Source: an uncultured Prevotella sp.
Lineage (GTDB): Bacteria; Bacteroidota; Bacteroidia; Bacteroidales; Bacteroidaceae
Reading direction: 5' to 3'
Length of the DNA: 14,541 nucleotides
Assembly: GCA_934230115.1 (NCBI GenBank)
Contig: CAKQEI010000064.1
Span: 1-14,541 of the forward strand
The notes beneath the pieces were generated by a model. It was given only the letters and a program-made list of their open reading frames with translations. It had not been told where the DNA came from and searched no databases. Made by a program: the position numbers and the translations under genes. Each line of letters starts with the position of its first letter. The first letter of the stretch is position 1. Below are positions 5,902 through 13,565 of the stretch, piece after piece.

Positions 5902-8766
5902 TTACAGAGTCTGCTTAACCTCAATCTCGGTGAAGGTCTCCAAAATGTCACCCTGCTGGATGTCGTTGAAGTTGACGAGCGAGATACCACACTCGAAGTT
6001 GGCGGCAACCTCCTTAACGTCGTCCTTGTAGCGCTTGAGGGCAGCAATATCGGCTGTGTGAACCACGATGCCGTCGCGCACAACGCGAGCCTTGTCGGTA
6101 CGGTGAACCTTACCCTCGACAACGTAAGCTCCGGCAACGGTTCCGACCTTAGAGATCTTGTAAACCTCGCGCACCTCAACCTGACCGGTGATAACCTCCT
6201 TCTTAACCTTATCGAGCATACCAATCATGGCAGACTTAACATCGTCGATAGCGTCGTAGATTACTGAGTAAGTGTTGATTTCAACACCCTCCTGCTCGGC
6301 AAGCTTGCGGGCAGCAGCCGAAGGACGCACCTGGAAGCCCACGATGATAGCATCCGAAGCATCGGCAAGAGTAACGTCGCTCTCTGAAATCTGACCCACA
6401 GCCTTGTGGATGACGTTCACCTTGATCTTCTCGGTAGAGAGCTTGATGAACGAATCGGACAAAGCCTCGATAGAACCGTCGGTATCACCCTTAACGATGA
6501 TGTTAAGCTCCTTGAACGATCCAAGAGCGATACGATGAGAAATATCCGAGAGTGTGAGACGCTTCTGTGTGCGCAAGCCCTGCTCGCGCTGAAGCTGCAT
6601 ACGCTTGTTGGCGATGTCGCGTGCCTCCTGCTCAGTCTCCAAGGTGTGGAACGAGTCGCCTGCTGTAGGCGCGCCGTTCAAGCCAAGGATGATGGCTGGC
6701 TCTGAAGGTCCTGCGCTCTCGATGCGCTGGTTGCGCTCGTTGAACATAGCCTTGATGCGGCCCCATGATGTTCCGGCGATAAGGTTGTCGCCCACGCGCA
6801 ACGTACCGTTAGACACGAGTACTGTAGACACATAGCCACGACCCTTGTCGAGCGACGACTCGATGATAGAGCCTGTAGCCTTGCGGTTAGGATTGGCCTT
6901 GAGGTCGAGCATCTCAGCCTCGAGAAGCACCTTCTCAAGAAGCTCGCTCACGTGCAGACCCTTCTTGGCACTAATCTCCTGACACTGGTACTTGCCGCCC
7001 CAGTCCTCAACGAGGAGGTTCATGGCAGCGAGTTCCTCACGCACACGGTCGGGGTTGGCACCCGGCTTGTCTATCTTGTTGATAGCAAACACCATAGGTA
7101 CGTTGGCAGCCTGTGCATGTGCGATAGCCTCCTTGGTGGTAGGCATCACGGCGTCGTCGGCAGCGATGATGATGATGGCAACGTCGGTCACCTGAGTACC
7201 ACGGGCACGCATAGCGGTAAACGCCTCGTGGCCCGGAGTGTCGAGGAACGTGATCTTTCTACCGTCCTCAAGCTGCACGTGGTAGGCACCAATGTGCTGT
7301 GTGATACCGCCAGCCTCGCCGGCGATAACGTTGGTCTTGCGTATATAGTCGAGCAACGAAGTCTTACCGTGGTCTACGTGACCCATCACAGTAACAATCG
7401 GGGCACGCGGCACGAGATCGTTCTCGTCGTCCTCAGCCTCGGTAATGGCCTCTTGCACCTCTGCGCTCACATATTCGGTCTTGAAGCCGAACTCCTCGGC
7501 AACGAGGTTGATGGTCTCGGCGTCGAGACGCTGGTTGATAGACACCATGATACCCACGCTCATGAGCGTTCCGATAACCTGGTTGACGCTCACGTTCATC
7601 ATCGTAGCCAATTCCGACACGGTAACGAACTCAGTCAACTTAAGTGTCTTGCTCTCCTTCTTCTCCTCGCGACGCTCCTCGTTCATCTTCTCCTGGGCAG
7701 CCTCGCGCTTCTCCTTACGGTACTTGGCACCCTTCTTGGTCTGATTCTGCTTGTTGGTGAGGCGTGCGAGTGTCTCCTTCACCTGGCGTGCAACGTCCTC
7801 GTCGCTCACTTCAGCAGGCTTCTGCTGTCCGCCACGGTTGCGGTTCTTCTTCTTGTTCTTGTTGCTTGAACCGGCGTTGCCGTTGTTGTTCTGCTTGCCA
7901 CCGTTGCCGCCACCAGGCTGGTTGGAAGCTGCGTTGATGTCCACGCGCACCTTGTTGATGCGCTCGCGCTTCTTCTTGTCGCCTCTTTGCTGCTGCGACT
8001 TCTCCTCGCGCTCCTTACGCTTCTCCTCCTTCGACTTCTTCTTTGGGCGAGTGCTCTGGTTGAGCGTCGACAGGTCGATTTTGCCGAGAACGTTCACCTT
8101 CGGTGTGTTGAGCATTTTCTTCTCGCTCTTTGTAGTGAACAGGGTAGTTTCTGACTTTGTTGTTTCTGCCGGCTGCGTCTTTGCAGCGTCGGCGGTCTTT
8201 GTAGCGGCAGTCTGTGTAGCAGCTACCGGTTTCGACTCTTTCTTCTCTTGTTTGTTGTGCTCTTTGTTCTGAACCACAGGCTTCTGATTTTTTTTATTAT
8301 CCGTCTTGTCCACTTTCACATCGGCAGCCGCCGGCTTATGTGGCGTGTTGGTGTTGTTGGTATTTGTAGGCTTCTGACTGACGGCAGCAGTCTTCGCCTG
8401 AGTCTCCTTTCGAGCCTCAGTTTTAGCGGTCTTAGCGTTGGATGGTTTCTTTCCCACGCTATCAAGGTCGATTTTGCCAAGCGGCTTATACTGCTGCCTG
8501 GAAGCCGACTTAGGAGAGCCCTGTGCGTTGTTGTCCTCCTTAGTCTTCTTTTCTTTCGGCTTCTTCTGCAAGAGTTTCTCGGCTTGCGAGCGAACCTCCT
8601 TGTCCTGCTGGAACGCACCTTGGAGCGCAGCATACTGCGCGTCGCTCAGTTTGAAGCTCGGCTCAGCCTTCACCTCTCCCAGTTCGCTTTTCTTTTCGAG
8701 GAACTCCACTGCCGTCTGGAGTCCTATGTTCAACTCTCGTAATGCTTTGTTTAACCTGATGCTCAT
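5902..8766 (-). CDS. infB: Translation initiation factor IF-2
   Basis: GTPase that places fMet-tRNA on the 30S subunit and promotes 50S joining. The 954-residue product opens with an IF2_N-type module ([22 protein letters not shown], about 1-55). A long, low-complexity K/E/N/Q/T-rich linker follows (about 60-390), with two copies of LGKIDL and a G/N-rich patch. A second small N-domain lies around 395-445 ([21 protein letters not shown]). The G domain has GHVDHGKT at 462-469, DTPGHE at 509-514, NKID at 563-566 and an SAKKG motif near 600. The rest gives the beta-barrel, the second barrel and the fMet-tRNA-binding C-terminus, which ends normally. The ATG at 8766 fits the family start. It is third in the operon, 171 bases after nusA, an unusually wide gap that holds a structured element. 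The terminator follows. Confidence 0.98.
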   Translation of the reverse strand: MSIRLNKALRELNIGLQTAVEFLEKKSELGEVKAEPSFKLSDAQYAALQGAFQQDKEVRSQAEKLLQKKPKEKKTKEDNNAQGSPKSASRQQYKPLGKIDLDSVGKKPSNAKTAKTEARKETQAKTAAVSQKPTNTNNTNTPHKPAAADVKVDKTDNKKNQKPVVQNKEHNKQEKKESKPVAATQTAATKTADAAKTQPAETTKSETTLFTTKSEKKMLNTPKVNVLGKIDLSTLNQSTRPKKKSKEEKRKEREEKSQQQRGDKKKRERINKVRVDINAASNQPGGGNGGKQNNNGNAGSSNKNKKKNRNRGGQQKPAEVSDEDVARQVKETLARLTNKQNQTKKGAKYRKEKREAAQEKMNEERREEKKESKTLKLTEFVTVSELATMMNVSVNQVIGTLMSVGIMVSINQRLDAETINLVAEEFGFKTEYVSAEVQEAITEAEDDENDLVPRAPIVTVMGHVDHGKTSLLDYIRKTNVIAGEAGGITQHIGAYHVQLEDGRKITFLDTPGHEAFTAMRARGTQVTDVAIIIIAADDAVMPTTKEAIAHAQAANVPMVFAINKIDKPGANPDRVREELAAMNLLVEDWGGKYQCQEISAKKGLHVSELLEKVLLEAEMLDLKANPNRKATGSIIESSLDKGRGYVSTVLVSNGTLRVGDNLIAGTSWGRIKAMFNERNQRIESAGPSEPAIILGLNGAPTAGDSFHTLETEQEARDIANKRMQLQREQGLRTQKRLTLSDISHRIALGSFKELNIIVKGDTDGSIEALSDSFIKLSTEKIKVNVIHKAVGQISESDVTLADASDAIIVGFQVRPSAAARKLAEQEGVEINTYSVIYDAIDDVKSAMIGMLDKVKKEVITGQVEVREVYKISKVGTVAGAYVVEGKVHRTDKARVVRDGIVVHTADIAALKRYKDDVKEVAANFECGISLVNFNDIQQGDILETFTEIEVKQTL

Positions 8767-8880
8767 ATTCTGTCGTTTTAAAAGTAAAAGAGTAAAAAAA
8801 GAAAGGGGTATTCTCGTTCTTACACCTTCACTTTTCTTGCTTGATTTTTATTTGAAAAATGTTACTGTTTAGATACTCGC

Positions 8881-8923
8881 TAAGGGAGTCCCTGCCATCC
8901 GTGCGGATTCAGAAGCTCCCTTA
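8881..8923 (-). other. Structured palindromic element between nusA and infB
   Basis: An eight-pair outer stem, TAAGGGAG (8881-8888) with CTCCCTTA (8916-8923), encloses a second hairpin, ATCCG/CGGAT (8897-8901 with 8904-8908). No U-run follows in either direction, so it is not a standard terminator. It starts 15 bases after the nusA stop. It could be an RNase processing site, a weak NusA-sensitive pause site, or a dispersed repetitive palindrome. The remaining bases up to infB (8767-8880) are A+T-rich and show no promoter consensus or ORF. Confidence 0.6.
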
Positions 8924-8937
8924 TTGGTTGTATCTAC

Positions 8938-10200
8938 TTAATTCTCGAACTCAGCGCGCAGCACCTTCAGCACGTTGTCCACGGTCTCCTCCTCAAGGTC
9001 GGCCTTTTCAACGAGCATGTCGCGCGGTGCGTTGAGCACAGCCTTGGCAGTATCGAGACCGATGCCCTTGATGGCGTCAATAACCCACTGGTCGATCTCG
9101 TCGGAGAACTCGTCGAGGTAGATATCCTCGTCGGCCTCGTCGCCGTTTACCTCGCGGAACACGTCGATGGTGTATTCTGTGAGCATCGAGGCGAGCTTGA
9201 TGTTCATACCGCCACGTCCGATGGCAAGGCTCACTTCCTCAGGCTTGAGATAAACCTCAGCCTTCTTATTCTCCTCGTCGATGTTGATGCTCGACACCTT
9301 GGCGGGCGAGAGTGCACGCTGGATGAAGAGCTTGGTGTTGGCTGTATAGTTGATTACGTCGATGTTCTCGTTGCAAAGCTCGCGCACGATGCCGTGCACA
9401 CGGCTACCCTTCACGCCCACGCAGGCTCCTACAGGGTCGATGCGCTCGTCGAAGCTCTCAACGGCAATCTTGGCACGCTCGCCCGGCATACGTGCTATGC
9501 GGCGGATGGCGATGGCACCCTCTGCAATCTCGGGCACCTCAGCCTCCAAGAGACGCTGCAAGAAAGTGGGGCTTGTGCGCGAGAGAATAATCTTAGGATT
9601 GTTGTTCTCGTTGTCCACACGCTCGATGACGGCACGTATGGTCTCGCCCTTGCGATACTGGTCGGCAGGAATCTGCTCTGCCTTGGGTAGGATGAGCTCG
9701 TTGTTCTCGTCGTCAACCACGAGCACCTCACGCTTCCACACCTGGTAAACCTCGGCTGCGATGATCTGTCCCACACGGTCCTTATATTTATTGTAGAGAG
9801 AGTCGTGCTCAAGCTCAAGAATCTTTGAGGCAAGAGTCTGTCGCAAGTTAAGGATTGCGCGTCGTCCGAACTTGGCGAACTCCACACGCTCCGACACGTC
9901 CTCGCCCACCTCATAGTCGGGTTCAATCTTGCGTGCCTCCTTAAGAGCAATCTGCTTGTTCTCGTCCTCCACCTCGCCGTCGGCCACAACCACGCGGTTG
10001 CGGTAGATCTCAAAGTCGCCCTTGTCGGGGTTCACGATCACGTCGAAGTTCTCGTCGCTTCCGAAAATCTTAGCCAGAACGTTGCGGAAGCTCTCCTCCA
10101 GAACGCTCACAAGAGTGGTACGGTCGATGTTCTTGGTCTCTTTAAATTCCTTAAACGAGTCGAACATGCTCACTACATCGTCTTTCTTTGCTGCTGCCAT
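8938..10200 (-). CDS. nusA: Transcription termination/antitermination factor NusA
   Basis: Binds RNA polymerase and nascent RNA, promoting pausing and intrinsic termination and taking part in antitermination. The 420-residue product has the N-terminal polymerase-binding domain (about 1-135) and an S1 domain (about 140-210: DRVGQIIAAEVYQVWKREVL). Two KH domains follow, with GxxG loops GVKG at 262-265 and GRGG at 328-331, the second followed by MNIKLASMLTEYTIDV. A short C-terminal helix-hairpin-helix segment (about 380-420: VIDAIKGIGLDTAKAVL) ends the protein. It lacks the long repeated acidic C-terminus of E. coli NusA, as is normal outside Proteobacteria. The start at 10200 leaves only three bases after rimP, so the two are coupled. 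A Met at residue 12 is a less likely start. Confidence 0.97.
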   Translation of the reverse strand: MAAAKKDDVVSMFDSFKEFKETKNIDRTTLVSVLEESFRNVLAKIFGSDENFDVIVNPDKGDFEIYRNRVVVADGEVEDENKQIALKEARKIEPDYEVGEDVSERVEFAKFGRRAILNLRQTLASKILELEHDSLYNKYKDRVGQIIAAEVYQVWKREVLVVDDENNELILPKAEQIPADQYRKGETIRAVIERVDNENNNPKIILSRTSPTFLQRLLEAEVPEIAEGAIAIRRIARMPGERAKIAVESFDERIDPVGACVGVKGSRVHGIVRELCNENIDVINYTANTKLFIQRALSPAKVSSINIDEENKKAEVYLKPEEVSLAIGRGGMNIKLASMLTEYTIDVFREVNGDEADEDIYLDEFSDEIDQWVIDAIKGIGLDTAKAVLNAPRDMLVEKADLEEETVDNVLKVLRAEFEN

Positions 10201-10203
10201 AGC

Positions 10204-10671
10204 TTATTTGAAATTTATTAAGTATTTTGTATATTTCACCTTGTCCATGAGGAAAGCCTTGTCCACCTCGACGAGCTGCGGGCGTTTTTTGCCTTCCACC
10301 TTCTGCTTCTCCTGCACCGCTACTGTGAAGTCGTTGCCATCAACGCTCTTCAGCACGCCTTTGTATTTCTTGCCGTCGGCGTCGAGCACTTCCACTTCCT
10401 TGCCCACGAAGCAATGGTATTGCTGCGGCACTTTGAAAGGCTGTCCAAGTCCGGCGGAGCCCACTTCGAGTTCATAGTCTTCCTCGTCGCGGCTCAGGTG
10501 GTCTTCGATGTAACGGCTCAGTTCTACGCAGTCCTCAATCCACACGCCGTCGGCATGGTCGATTTCCACAACGATACGGTCGTCGGGGCTTACTTCGATG
10601 TCGACAAGAAAGTACTCCTTGCCGTCGAGCCACTCATTCACGATACTTTTTACGGTGTTTTTGTCTATCAT
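10204..10671 (-). CDS. rimP: Ribosome maturation factor RimP
   Basis: Needed for late assembly of the 30S subunit. The 155-residue product has the two-domain RimP layout. The alpha/beta N-domain contains VDIEVSPDDRIVVEIDHADG, then the family's CVELSRYIEDHLS helix and the YELEVGSAGLGQPFK motif (usually EVSSPGLDRPL; here GSAGLGQPF). The C-terminal SH3-like barrel runs from about 85 (CFVGKEVEVLDADGKKYKGVL) to the end. The position directly before nusA supports the call. The ATG at 10671 is preceded by an alternating TA run (10671-10681). It is first in the rimP-nusA-infB operon, whose leader contains a terminator-like hairpin. Confidence 0.95.
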   Translation of the reverse strand: MIDKNTVKSIVNEWLDGKEYFLVDIEVSPDDRIVVEIDHADGVWIEDCVELSRYIEDHLSRDEEDYELEVGSAGLGQPFKVPQQYHCFVGKEVEVLDADGKKYKGVLKSVDGNDFTVAVQEKQKVEGKKRPQLVEVDKAFLMDKVKYTKYLINFK

Positions 10672-10689
10672 ATATATATATTAGAGAAT

Positions 10690-10722
10690 AAAAAATGAGG
10701 AGCTCTCTCGGAGCCCCTCATT
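10690..10722 (-). terminator. Terminator-like hairpin in the rimP operon leader (attenuator candidate)
   Basis: AATGAGG plus GCTC (10694-10705, one mismatched base at 10701) pairs with GAGC plus CCTCATT (10711-10722, mismatch at 10715), an 11-pair stem with a five-base loop. On the minus strand it runs straight into a U-tract (10695-10690) and AUUCU. On the plus strand no U-run follows. It lies between the predicted promoter (10736-10767) and the rimP start. It should therefore either attenuate the operon or, if the promoter call is wrong, simply end the transcript of the lipoprotein genes upstream. It may do both. Confidence 0.75.
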
Positions 10723-10735
10723 CCACTGAACGATG

Positions 10736-10767
10736 CAAAATTACTAATTTTCTGCAACGTGTACAAA
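10736..10767 (-). promoter_or_regulatory. Promoter of rimP-nusA-infB
   Basis: On the minus strand TTTG (10767-10764), 20 bases, then TAATTTTG (10743-10736) matches the Bacteroidetes -33/-7 consensus. Initiation near 10729 would put the hairpin at 10690-10722 at the very 5' end of the transcript, with about 60 bases of leader before rimP. Confidence 0.72.
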
Positions 10768-10817
10768 TATTTTTTGCATTTTCTATCAATACATTTATTA
10801 TTATCGTAGGTTTATAC

Positions 10818-10853
10818 TTTCTGACGCGCAGTTTCGTGTCAAAAAGTCAGAAA
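10818..10853 (-). other. Stem-loop downstream of the 123-residue lipoprotein gene
   Basis: TTTCTGAC (10818-10825) pairs with GTCAGAAA (10846-10853). An alternative six-pair hairpin, GACGCG/CGTGTC (10823-10828 with 10835-10840), competes with it. No U-run follows in either direction, so it is at best a weak 3'-end structure for the lipoprotein operon. The rest of 10723-10905 is A+T-rich and holds the rimP promoter but no convincing gene. Confidence 0.3.
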
Positions 10854-10905
10854 TCAAGCGATAACAAAGAGAAAGAATGTCCATACCAATAAAATTGAGA
10901 GTTGG

Positions 10906-11277
10906 TTATCTCGTTCCGAAATTTTTATGGTAAATACAATAACCATTACACTTAATCTTGTAAGTGTACCTGCCCTCAAATTTTATTGATGATGTGAGGA
11001 TGGCATATTCCGCCTCACTACATGCTTTCAAAATACGATCTTTAGAAGTGCCAGGAGCAAATAATTGGCTAGTACATTTAAGACCTTCATTTTTGTACGC
11101 GTCCCAATATGCTAATTCTATGGCTTCCATTTCTTCATTTTTGCTGTTAATCGCTGATGTAAGTCCAAACACATATATGTACTCTTCATCATCAGAGCCT
11201 TTGTCGCATGAAGTAAATATTGCAAGCAAGCATAGAATGATTAGGAAACCTCTAAACAACTTGATTAGTGTATTCAT
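10906..11277 (-). CDS. Small lipoprotein of unknown function, probably surface-exposed
   Basis: The 123-residue product starts MNTLIKLFRGFLIILCLLAI and continues FTSC, a lipoprotein signal with the lipid-bearing cysteine at 24. The residues after it (DKGSDDEE) form the acidic stretch that in Bacteroidetes acts as an export signal sending lipoproteins to the cell surface. The mature part is only about 100 residues, with a charged helical region (KNEEMEAIELAYWDAYKNEG), then LKCTSQLF and a beta-like C-terminus rich in aromatic residues (GRYTYKIKCNGYCIYHK). It has three further cysteines after the lipidated one in the mature part. I recognise no domain. It is last in the lipoprotein operon, 18 bases after the 523-residue gene, so it is almost certainly co-transcribed. 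Composition is A+T-rich like its partners. Confidence 0.8.
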   Translation of the reverse strand: MNTLIKLFRGFLIILCLLAIFTSCDKGSDDEEYIYVFGLTSAINSKNEEMEAIELAYWDAYKNEGLKCTSQLFAPGTSKDRILKACSEAEYAILTSSIKFEGRYTYKIKCNGYCIYHKNFGTR

Positions 11278-11295
11278 CTTATATAATTAATATAA

Positions 11296-12867
11296 TTAAT
11301 ATGCTGAAATTCCAAATTTCACATTACCTGTATTGTATGTTCTCACCTGATACTGTGTGGCAGAAGTTTTTGATTCAATTATAGGATCATAAAAATAGAT
11401 CTTAACACTACCTAAATTATCAGATTCTTCCTTACGTGTGATGGTCACAGTACGTATTTCTTTTTTAGTATTTGACGATGTTGTCTCAACACCAACATTC
11501 GCACCAAGTTTTTTGCTCTCGCCAAGCCCCAACTCAAGTTTTACATCACCATTGAATTTTGTACTTAATACATTGACAACTTCATATTGATAAGAGGTTG
11601 TCTTTGCAACACTTTCATCCTCCTCAAGAATTGTTACATAGCGATATACTGATTCTTCTGCAAGATTCCATTTACCTAATGATATTTCACCAGGAGTCAA
11701 ATAGAAACGTTTTGTAGTGAATTTGTTAGGATCTATCTTATATGTGTATTTACTGTGTCTGAAAGCAGTAGAATGTCGATAGGTCCTATCTAAATTGAAA
11801 TTCCAAATGTCACTAGGCTTAACAGGTAGATAAACAATCTGAGGTTTCTCGTTTGTTGAACGCTGAATCTCAAAACGGAAGTTATAAGCCCCCTTAGTCC
11901 ACAAAGCATCAATCAATTCACTCTCTGTAAAATCTCGCTTTTTGCGGGACACAGAATTCGCTTTAATATATGGATCATCACTCATAGAATTTGTTTTCTG
12001 ATCTGCAATAGTGAAATATGTAGTAGGGTTTACTTCAATAAAGCTAATATACTCACTTACATTAAAATTGAGAGCTCCAGAATGATTTGTTGGAGTCAAT
12101 CCATAATAGATGTAATCACGTTGGAGAGCCATTGAATTTGTACTTGCATCATCCTTATAAAAATACTTATAAGCATTAATAGCCTTATTGCCAACATAGC
12201 TATTATCAACAACAGCACTTCTTGTTGATGAATTTGTTCGAGATCCATCAAATGAAGGAGAAACAAATGTAAAGCTATAATTAGCTCCGCGTGTTTTCAC
12301 CTCTTTATTTGCAATTACGCGATTATTTTCGTTTACAACTAAAACATTGAAAGCAGGGACTTCATTTGCAGGAATCGTATCGGTAACTTCACCTGCATAT
12401 AACAAAAGATTCTTATCTTTTGAACAAACAGAAACAGGAAGCTCATTATCAGAGCAATCATATGTCTCTGCATTTATATCAAACATCTTTATCTCAGGAA
12501 AAAGAATGTTTAAGAGAGGTAGATTCTCATTAATAGCCTCAATTAAATCTGGTGAAGAATAAGATGCCACACACTCTGCGAAGGTCGAATTTCCGACACG
12601 CTCATCCTTGATAGTAGCCCACAACACATCATAGTTCTTGTCAAATTGCTTGATAGCTTCAGTTTTGATAATTTTACGCGCATCAATACTATTACTGATA
12701 ACAGAAGAAAACGCTTTGGCAAACTCCAATTTAAGATCTTCTTTTTGCGATACCTCTAGCTGTTTTGATTCTACACAATCTTTATTATCTACAATGAGAT
12801 CTTCATTAGTGCAAGAAAACATAGAAAGAGTAGCAGCAAAAAATGCAATAATTGTTTTTTGTTTCAT
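11296..12867 (-). CDS. Large lipoprotein of unknown function
   Basis: A 523-residue product with a lipoprotein signal (KQKTIIAFFAATLSMFSC, cysteine at 19), so anchored in the envelope, probably the outer membrane. The N-terminal part of the mature protein (about 40-140) is helical, with EFAKAFSSVISNSIDARKII, EAIKQFDKNYDVLW and LPLLNILFPEIKMF. A central part (about 140-330) is rich in Asn, Ser and Tyr. The C-terminal part (about 380-523) is a series of alternating beta-like strands with many Thr/Ser/Lys, ending in TGNVKFGISAY. No metal-binding HExxH or other catalytic motif is visible. I have a weak impression that the N-terminal module recurs in Bacteroidetes lipoproteins, but cannot name it. 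It lies 39 bases after the DUF3244 gene and 18 before the small lipoprotein. Codon composition is A+T-rich, unlike the housekeeping genes. Confidence 0.85.
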   Translation of the reverse strand: MKQKTIIAFFAATLSMFSCTNEDLIVDNKDCVESKQLEVSQKEDLKLEFAKAFSSVISNSIDARKIIKTEAIKQFDKNYDVLWATIKDERVGNSTFAECVASYSSPDLIEAINENLPLLNILFPEIKMFDINAETYDCSDNELPVSVCSKDKNLLLYAGEVTDTIPANEVPAFNVLVVNENNRVIANKEVKTRGANYSFTFVSPSFDGSRTNSSTRSAVVDNSYVGNKAINAYKYFYKDDASTNSMALQRDYIYYGLTPTNHSGALNFNVSEYISFIEVNPTTYFTIADQKTNSMSDDPYIKANSVSRKKRDFTESELIDALWTKGAYNFRFEIQRSTNEKPQIVYLPVKPSDIWNFNLDRTYRHSTAFRHSKYTYKIDPNKFTTKRFYLTPGEISLGKWNLAEESVYRYVTILEEDESVAKTTSYQYEVVNVLSTKFNGDVKLELGLGESKKLGANVGVETTSSNTKKEIRTVTITRKEESDNLGSVKIYFYDPIIESKTSATQYQVRTYNTGNVKFGISAY

Positions 12868-12906
12868 TTTACTTTTATATTAATAATTTAGATTACTTAC
12901 TTATGT

Positions 12907-13308
12907 TTACTTTATTTGAACTTCACCTCTATATACAGCATCATTTACATTTAAGTATAAATAGTAAATTCCTCGTGAAAGACTATTAACATCAATAATT
13001 GTCCAAGCCAACGAAGAACTATCACAACTATCATGTAACAATAACATATTGCTACTATCACATATATAATACTCAACATGCATATCTGATATGCTATTAA
13101 TATACATACAACCTTCTTCTTGTGAAATACCTACCTTAATAGGAATTTGTGAAGGAGCCCGAGTAGGAAAACTATTTTTACTATTATTAATATCTTTATT
13201 AAAACATGCAAGATTCACATTTTCAATAAATCCTTGCGCTGAAACATTCATAGGACAAGACGCAGACAACAGCAATACAAGTCCAAATATCATTTTTTTC
13301 ATTTTCAT
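12907..13308 (-). CDS. DUF3244-like secreted protein
   Basis: 133 residues from the ATG at 13308. A signal peptide (KMKKMIFGLVLLLSAS...) probably ends at VSA before QGF (after residue 24). The C-terminal ~70 residues look like the small beta-sandwich of DUF3244, a family of short secreted Bacteroidales proteins: ISDMHVEYYICDSSNMLLL, then DVNSLSRGIYYLYLNVND and VYRGEVQIK. LSRGIYYLYL also resembles a type IX secretion C-terminal domain, but the whole protein is too short for that to be a cargo tag. The cysteine at 18 could act as a lipobox (LSASC); I prefer ordinary cleavage. A TTG start at 13329 is excluded because it lies inside the predicted -7 element. It is first in the three-gene operon. 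Confidence 0.78.
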   Translation of the reverse strand: MKMKKMIFGLVLLLSASCPMNVSAQGFIENVNLACFNKDINNSKNSFPTRAPSQIPIKVGISQEEGCMYINSISDMHVEYYICDSSNMLLLHDSCDSSSLAWTIIDVNSLSRGIYYLYLNVNDAVYRGEVQIK

Positions 13309-13326
13309 ATTTTTTGTTTTGTGATG

Positions 13327-13357
13327 CAAAATTATATCTTCTTTTTTTACTCACAAA
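13327..13357 (-). promoter_or_regulatory. Promoter of the lipoprotein operon
   Basis: On the minus strand TTTG (13357-13354), 19 bases, TAATTTTG (13334-13327) fits the Bacteroidetes consensus exactly. Initiation would be near 13320, giving a leader of only about 12 bases. The left arm of the inverted repeat starts one base upstream of the -33 element. Confidence 0.8.
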
Positions 13358-13358
13358 A

Positions 13359-13382
13359 TTTCAGTTGTTTCATCTTGTTTCA
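13359..13382 (-). promoter_or_regulatory. Putative activator site, left arm of a 24-base inverted repeat
   Basis: Read in the direction of the lipoprotein operon it contains TGAAAC three times, at steps of 10 and 9 bases. It matches the plus-strand site at 13460-13483 at 23 of 24 positions. It sits directly against the -33 element, about 39-62 bases before the expected start, a place typical of activators. Confidence 0.65.
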
Positions 13383-13459
13383 TCACATCAAATATATCTA
13401 AAATAAATCATAATAAACTAATAATCAACGATATACCAAAATAAAACATTTTACATCAT

Positions 13460-13483
13460 TGAAACAAAATGAAACAACTGAAA
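13460..13483 (+). promoter_or_regulatory. Putative activator site, right arm of a 24-base inverted repeat
   Basis: Same sequence as the left arm but on the other strand, so in the same orientation relative to its own gene, the TPR lipoprotein. TGAAAC starts at 13460, 13470 and 13479. It ends 19 bases before the -33-like TTG. The 77 bases between the arms are A+T-rich with nothing else I can name. Confidence 0.65.
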
Positions 13484-13502
13484 CAAAAAACTTCCATTCT
13501 AA

Positions 13503-13532
13503 ATTGTAAAAAGCCATTTTTTATTTATCTTT
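13503..13532 (+). promoter_or_regulatory. Promoter of the TPR lipoprotein gene
   Basis: TTG (13503-13505), 19 bases, then TATCTTTG (13525-13532) fits the Bacteroidetes consensus with a perfect -7 box and a three-base -33 match. Initiation near 13539 leaves about 27 bases before the ATG. Confidence 0.72.
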
Positions 13533-13565
13533 GCAAACTGTTTCTCAAACATATAGAATTTACAC

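Noticed and set aside
6952..7869. 305-codon open frame on the plus strand
   Set aside because: It is antisense to the conserved GTPase part of infB and reads as low-complexity L/V/H-rich shadow sequence; it has no promoter.
10695..10892. Plus-strand frame of 65 codons with a hydrophobic segment
   Set aside because: It runs through the leader hairpin and the rimP promoter, has no promoter or start context of its own, and its hydrophobic stretch follows from A+T richness.
11296..11560. Pore-forming (aerolysin-like) fold for the C-terminal part of the 523-residue lipoprotein
   Set aside because: Alternating Ser/Thr/Lys strands are suggestive, but no diagnostic motif is visible; a structure prediction would be needed.
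13389..13396. Additional minus-strand -7 box (TATATTTG) in the divergent gap
   Set aside because: No TTTG at the right distance upstream; chance match in A+T-rich DNA is likely.
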